Assembly (NCBI GenBank): GCA_019745325.1
Contig: JAIETK010000005.1
Span: forward strand, 124,001-188,000
Direction of reading: 5' to 3'
Source: Nitrosomonas sp.
GTDB lineage: Bacteria; Pseudomonadota; Gammaproteobacteria; Burkholderiales; Nitrosomonadaceae
DNA: 64,000 bases
The position numbers were made by a program, and so were the translations under genes. Below are positions 61,828-64,000 of this stretch, one piece after another. The stretch's first letter is position 1; the number at the start of each line of letters is the position of its first letter. The notes under the pieces were generated by a model. The model made no database searches, was not told the DNA's origin, and saw only the letters and a program-made list of their open reading frames with translations.

Positions 61828-63666
61828 ATGAATGCATCGCAACAAGAGCACGACGGAATGATCGATATTATTCCGATAGAAAAAGCCAAAACCCTGGATG
61901 GTCTTTTTAATGAACGCGTGCAGCGTACTCCGGATAAACCGGCTTACCGGTATTTCAACGCGATCAGCGAGGAGTGGACGGACTATACCTGGGCGCAGAT
62001 GAATCAATTCGTAGCACGCTGGCAAGCCGCCCTGGAGAAAGAATCGTTGATTCCCGGCGATCGCGTGGCTGTTATGATGAAGAACTCCCCGGAATGGGTG
62101 ATGTTCGAACAAGCGGCACTAGGTCTTGGTTTGGTGGTTATTCCGCTGTATACCGATGACCGCGTTGAGAATGCGGCGTATGTGATCAATGATGCGGATG
62201 TTAAAGTTTTGTTGCTGGAAAATGCCCATCAATGGCAGCAATTTTTAACCATCCAGCACGAAATTACGGGATTGCAGCGAGTGATCATTCTCCGTCCGCT
62301 TGAACCGGATTGTGTCAATCCATGCGATAAGGTTCGCGTGATTGCCGCGAAGGACTGGTTAGCGGTGCAAGCTGGCGCTGTTAAACATATCCCTGCCGAT
62401 CCGCACGCACTTGCGACGATTATCTACACTTCCGGAACATCCGGCCGGCCTAAGGGCGTGATGCTAAGCCATCACAATATCTTGTCGAATGCCTTGGGTT
62501 GTTTGCAGGTAATACCGGTGCTGCCGGATGATTTGCTGCTTTCTTTTCTGCCGCTGTCGCATACGTTTGAGCGCACATCGGGCTATTACGTGCCAATGAT
62601 GGCGGGTGCGATCATTGCCTATGCGCGGTCGATACCCCAATTACAGGAAGATTTATTGTCGATTCGCCCGACCTTGCTGATTTCTGTGCCGCGCATCTAC
62701 GAACGCGTGTTTTCGGGTATTCATGTCAAACTTGCGGAAGGTTCCGGCTTGGCGAGATGGTTGTTTAACTTTGCTGTGGATGTTGGCTACAGCCGGTTCG
62801 AATACCGGCAAGGAAGGGGACACTGGCGCGCATCGCATTGTCTGTGGCCGCTGCTGAAGAAAGTGGTGGCCGATAAGGTATTGAATAAACTCGGTGGTCG
62901 CTTGCGGTTTGCGATGAGTGGCGGCGCTGCGTTACCTCCGCAAGTTTCACGCGTTTTTATCGGACTTGGATTGCCGATTCTGCAAGGGTACGGCATGACC
63001 GAAAGCAGTCCGGTCGTTTGCGCAAACAGACTGGATGATAATGTGCCATCAAGTGTCGGATTGCCGATTCCCGGTGTGAAAGTCAGACTGGGCGAAAACA
63101 ATGCGTTGCTGATTCACGGACCGAATGTGATGCTGGGATATTGGAATAATCCGGAAGCTACAAAGGCGATCATATCTTCCGATGGCTGGCTGAACTCAGG
63201 GGATATCGCATCGCTTGATGAGCAAGGGCATGTCACCATTACCGGGCGTTTGAAAGAAATCATTGTATTATCGACCGGCGAAAAAGTGCCGCCGGCCGAC
63301 ATGGAAGCGGCGATTTTGCGGGATCCGGTATTTGAGCAAGTCATGCTGATCGGGGAGGCGCGTTCTTATTTAAGCATTCTGGCTGTTTTAAATAGAACCC
63401 GATGGCAGGATTTTATCGCGCAACATGGTTTGGATGGGAATTTGACCGGTGATCAGCAACGACAGCAACTGGAAGCAATTCTGCTGGAGCGGATTGCGCT
63501 GCAAACCAGCGAATTTCCAGGGTATGCCAAGATCCGCCGGGTGGCGGTCATCGATGAACCCTGGACCGTGGAGAATGGATTGCTGACACCGACACTCAAG
63601 CTGAAACGTGGAAAAGTTTTTGAGAAACATAAGACCGCGATTGATCGATTATATGCCGGGCATTAG
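61828..63666 (+). CDS. Long-chain acyl-CoA synthetase (COG1022-type AMP ligase)
   Basis: A 612-residue ANL-family enzyme that activates fatty acids with ATP and CoA. Motifs: IIYTSGTSGRPKGVMLSHHN, QGYGMTESSPVVCAN, NSGDIASLDEQGHVTITGRLKE. The COG1022 LSHTFERTSGYYVPM block places it with long-chain acyl-CoA synthetases. It follows fadE by about 130 bases; together they could degrade or recycle fatty acids. Confidence 0.93.
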   Translation: MNASQQEHDGMIDIIPIEKAKTLDGLFNERVQRTPDKPAYRYFNAISEEWTDYTWAQMNQFVARWQAALEKESLIPGDRVAVMMKNSPEWVMFEQAALGLGLVVIPLYTDDRVENAAYVINDADVKVLLLENAHQWQQFLTIQHEITGLQRVIILRPLEPDCVNPCDKVRVIAAKDWLAVQAGAVKHIPADPHALATIIYTSGTSGRPKGVMLSHHNILSNALGCLQVIPVLPDDLLLSFLPLSHTFERTSGYYVPMMAGAIIAYARSIPQLQEDLLSIRPTLLISVPRIYERVFSGIHVKLAEGSGLARWLFNFAVDVGYSRFEYRQGRGHWRASHCLWPLLKKVVADKVLNKLGGRLRFAMSGGAALPPQVSRVFIGLGLPILQGYGMTESSPVVCANRLDDNVPSSVGLPIPGVKVRLGENNALLIHGPNVMLGYWNNPEATKAIISSDGWLNSGDIASLDEQGHVTITGRLKEIIVLSTGEKVPPADMEAAILRDPVFEQVMLIGEARSYLSILAVLNRTRWQDFIAQHGLDGNLTGDQQRQQLEAILLERIALQTSEFPGYAKIRRVAVIDEPWTVENGLLTPTLKLKRGKVFEKHKTAIDRLYAGH

Positions 63667-63837
63667 CAGGGTACCGGTCCTTTTTTCTGTGCTAAACATA
63701 TCGCAATCAACTAATCGCTTCGGCATTAGAAAGTTTTGACCCGATAAGCCTGGCGATACGGAATACGCATCAAGGGAGCGTGGAAACACCGGAGTGAGTG
63801 CTCGATATGAATGTTTTCATGCAAACAGGAGTCTGTC

Positions 63838-64000
63838 ATGGAGAAATTAACCGATGTCGCCGGTATTGGTCCGGCAACTGCAAAATTGCTGTCGGATCAC
63901 CAAATTGAGACAGTCGCGGCGCTGGCGGCTATCACATTGGTAGCGTTACAAAAGATTCCGGGATTTGGCGGTGGCACGCGAGCTCGAGCGGTTAAGCAAG
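63838..64000 (+). CDS. Helix-hairpin-helix protein (3' truncated by window edge)
   Basis: The ATG at 63838 has GGAG six bases upstream. The visible 54 codons read through two helix-hairpin-helix motifs, with LTDVAGIGPATAKLL and LQKIPGFGGGTRARAV, which bind DNA non-specifically. The frame is open to the window end. Full function unknown. Confidence 0.65.
   Translation, partial: MEKLTDVAGIGPATAKLLSDHQIETVAALAAITLVALQKIPGFGGGTRARAVKQ

Noticed and set aside
1..64000. tRNA, rRNA, CRISPR array or prophage
   Set aside because: No cloverleaf with TTCGA-type arm, no spaced direct repeats and no phage genes were recognised on reading both strands.

Overview
The window is a 64 kb chromosomal piece from a Gram-negative bacterium, most probably a betaproteobacterium of the Nitrosomonadaceae (Nitrosomonas-like). 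This is inferred from the gene families, moderate GC content, LPS and outer-membrane assembly genes, ubiquinone genes, a polar-type late flagellar operon and PEP-CTERM surface proteins. No taxonomic marker such as amo, hao or rRNA lies in the window, so the genus is not proven. I saw no tRNA, rRNA, CRISPR array, prophage or complete insertion sequence.

Layout. 0-12.5 kb is mostly housekeeping on the + strand: the end of recG, a bestrophin-like channel, a hemerythrin-GGDEF diguanylate cyclase (-), ubiC-ubiA-ubiD, a DUF486 membrane protein, then lptD-surA-pdxA-rsmA. 12.5-19.6 kb is a late flagellar cluster on the - strand (fliC, flaG, fliD, fliS, fliT, fliK, an FlhB C-domain protein and a YcgR-like PilZ brake), with a clear sigma-28 promoter before fliC. 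19.7-26.2 kb is a signalling block: a NarL-type two-component pair whose kinase carries a degenerate receiver domain, two diguanylate cyclases and an EAL-HDOD protein. Together with YcgR this makes a c-di-GMP/motility neighbourhood. A degenerate LpxK-like gene and an alpha/beta hydrolase follow.

The most interesting region is 28.7-37.2 kb. It encodes a MoeZ-type E1 enzyme with a rhodanese domain, a JAMM protease, a ubiquitin-like sulfur carrier ending in Gly-Gly, a CaiB/BaiF-type protein, an AMP ligase, an acyl-CoA-dehydrogenase-like flavoprotein and an MFS transporter. This set resembles the thiocarboxylate metallophore pathways (pdt for pyridine-2,6-bis(thiocarboxylate), qbs for thioquinolobactin). 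I infer a new thiocarboxylic-acid or thio-metabolite pathway with its own exporter. Downstream (37.3-45.7 kb) are a hydrolase, two alginate-export-type outer-membrane proteins, a GH88-like glycosidase and two exported amidohydrolases, one with a histidine-rich loop.

A palindromic site of the form TGCGACAAWTTGTCGCA lies before the thiocarboxylate operon, before the second amidohydrolase and between the divergent PEP-CTERM genes at 55-57 kb. At two of these places it is a tandem pair of the same 32-bp layout. This suggests one shared regulator for the metabolite cluster and the cell-surface genes.

46-64 kb returns to mixed metabolism: a radical SAM protein, queD, tatD, an ankyrin protein, an SDR oxidoreductase, alanine dehydrogenase, a DUF3422 protein, a MauG-like dihaem cytochrome, the PEP-CTERM pair, a porin, fadE, a long-chain acyl-CoA ligase and the start of a helix-hairpin-helix protein. 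Two related MITEs of about 150 bp with TA-flanked terminal inverted repeats lie at 46.0 and 54.8 kb, and a solo copy of the MITE end covers the first codons of the outer-membrane gene at 38.1 kb.
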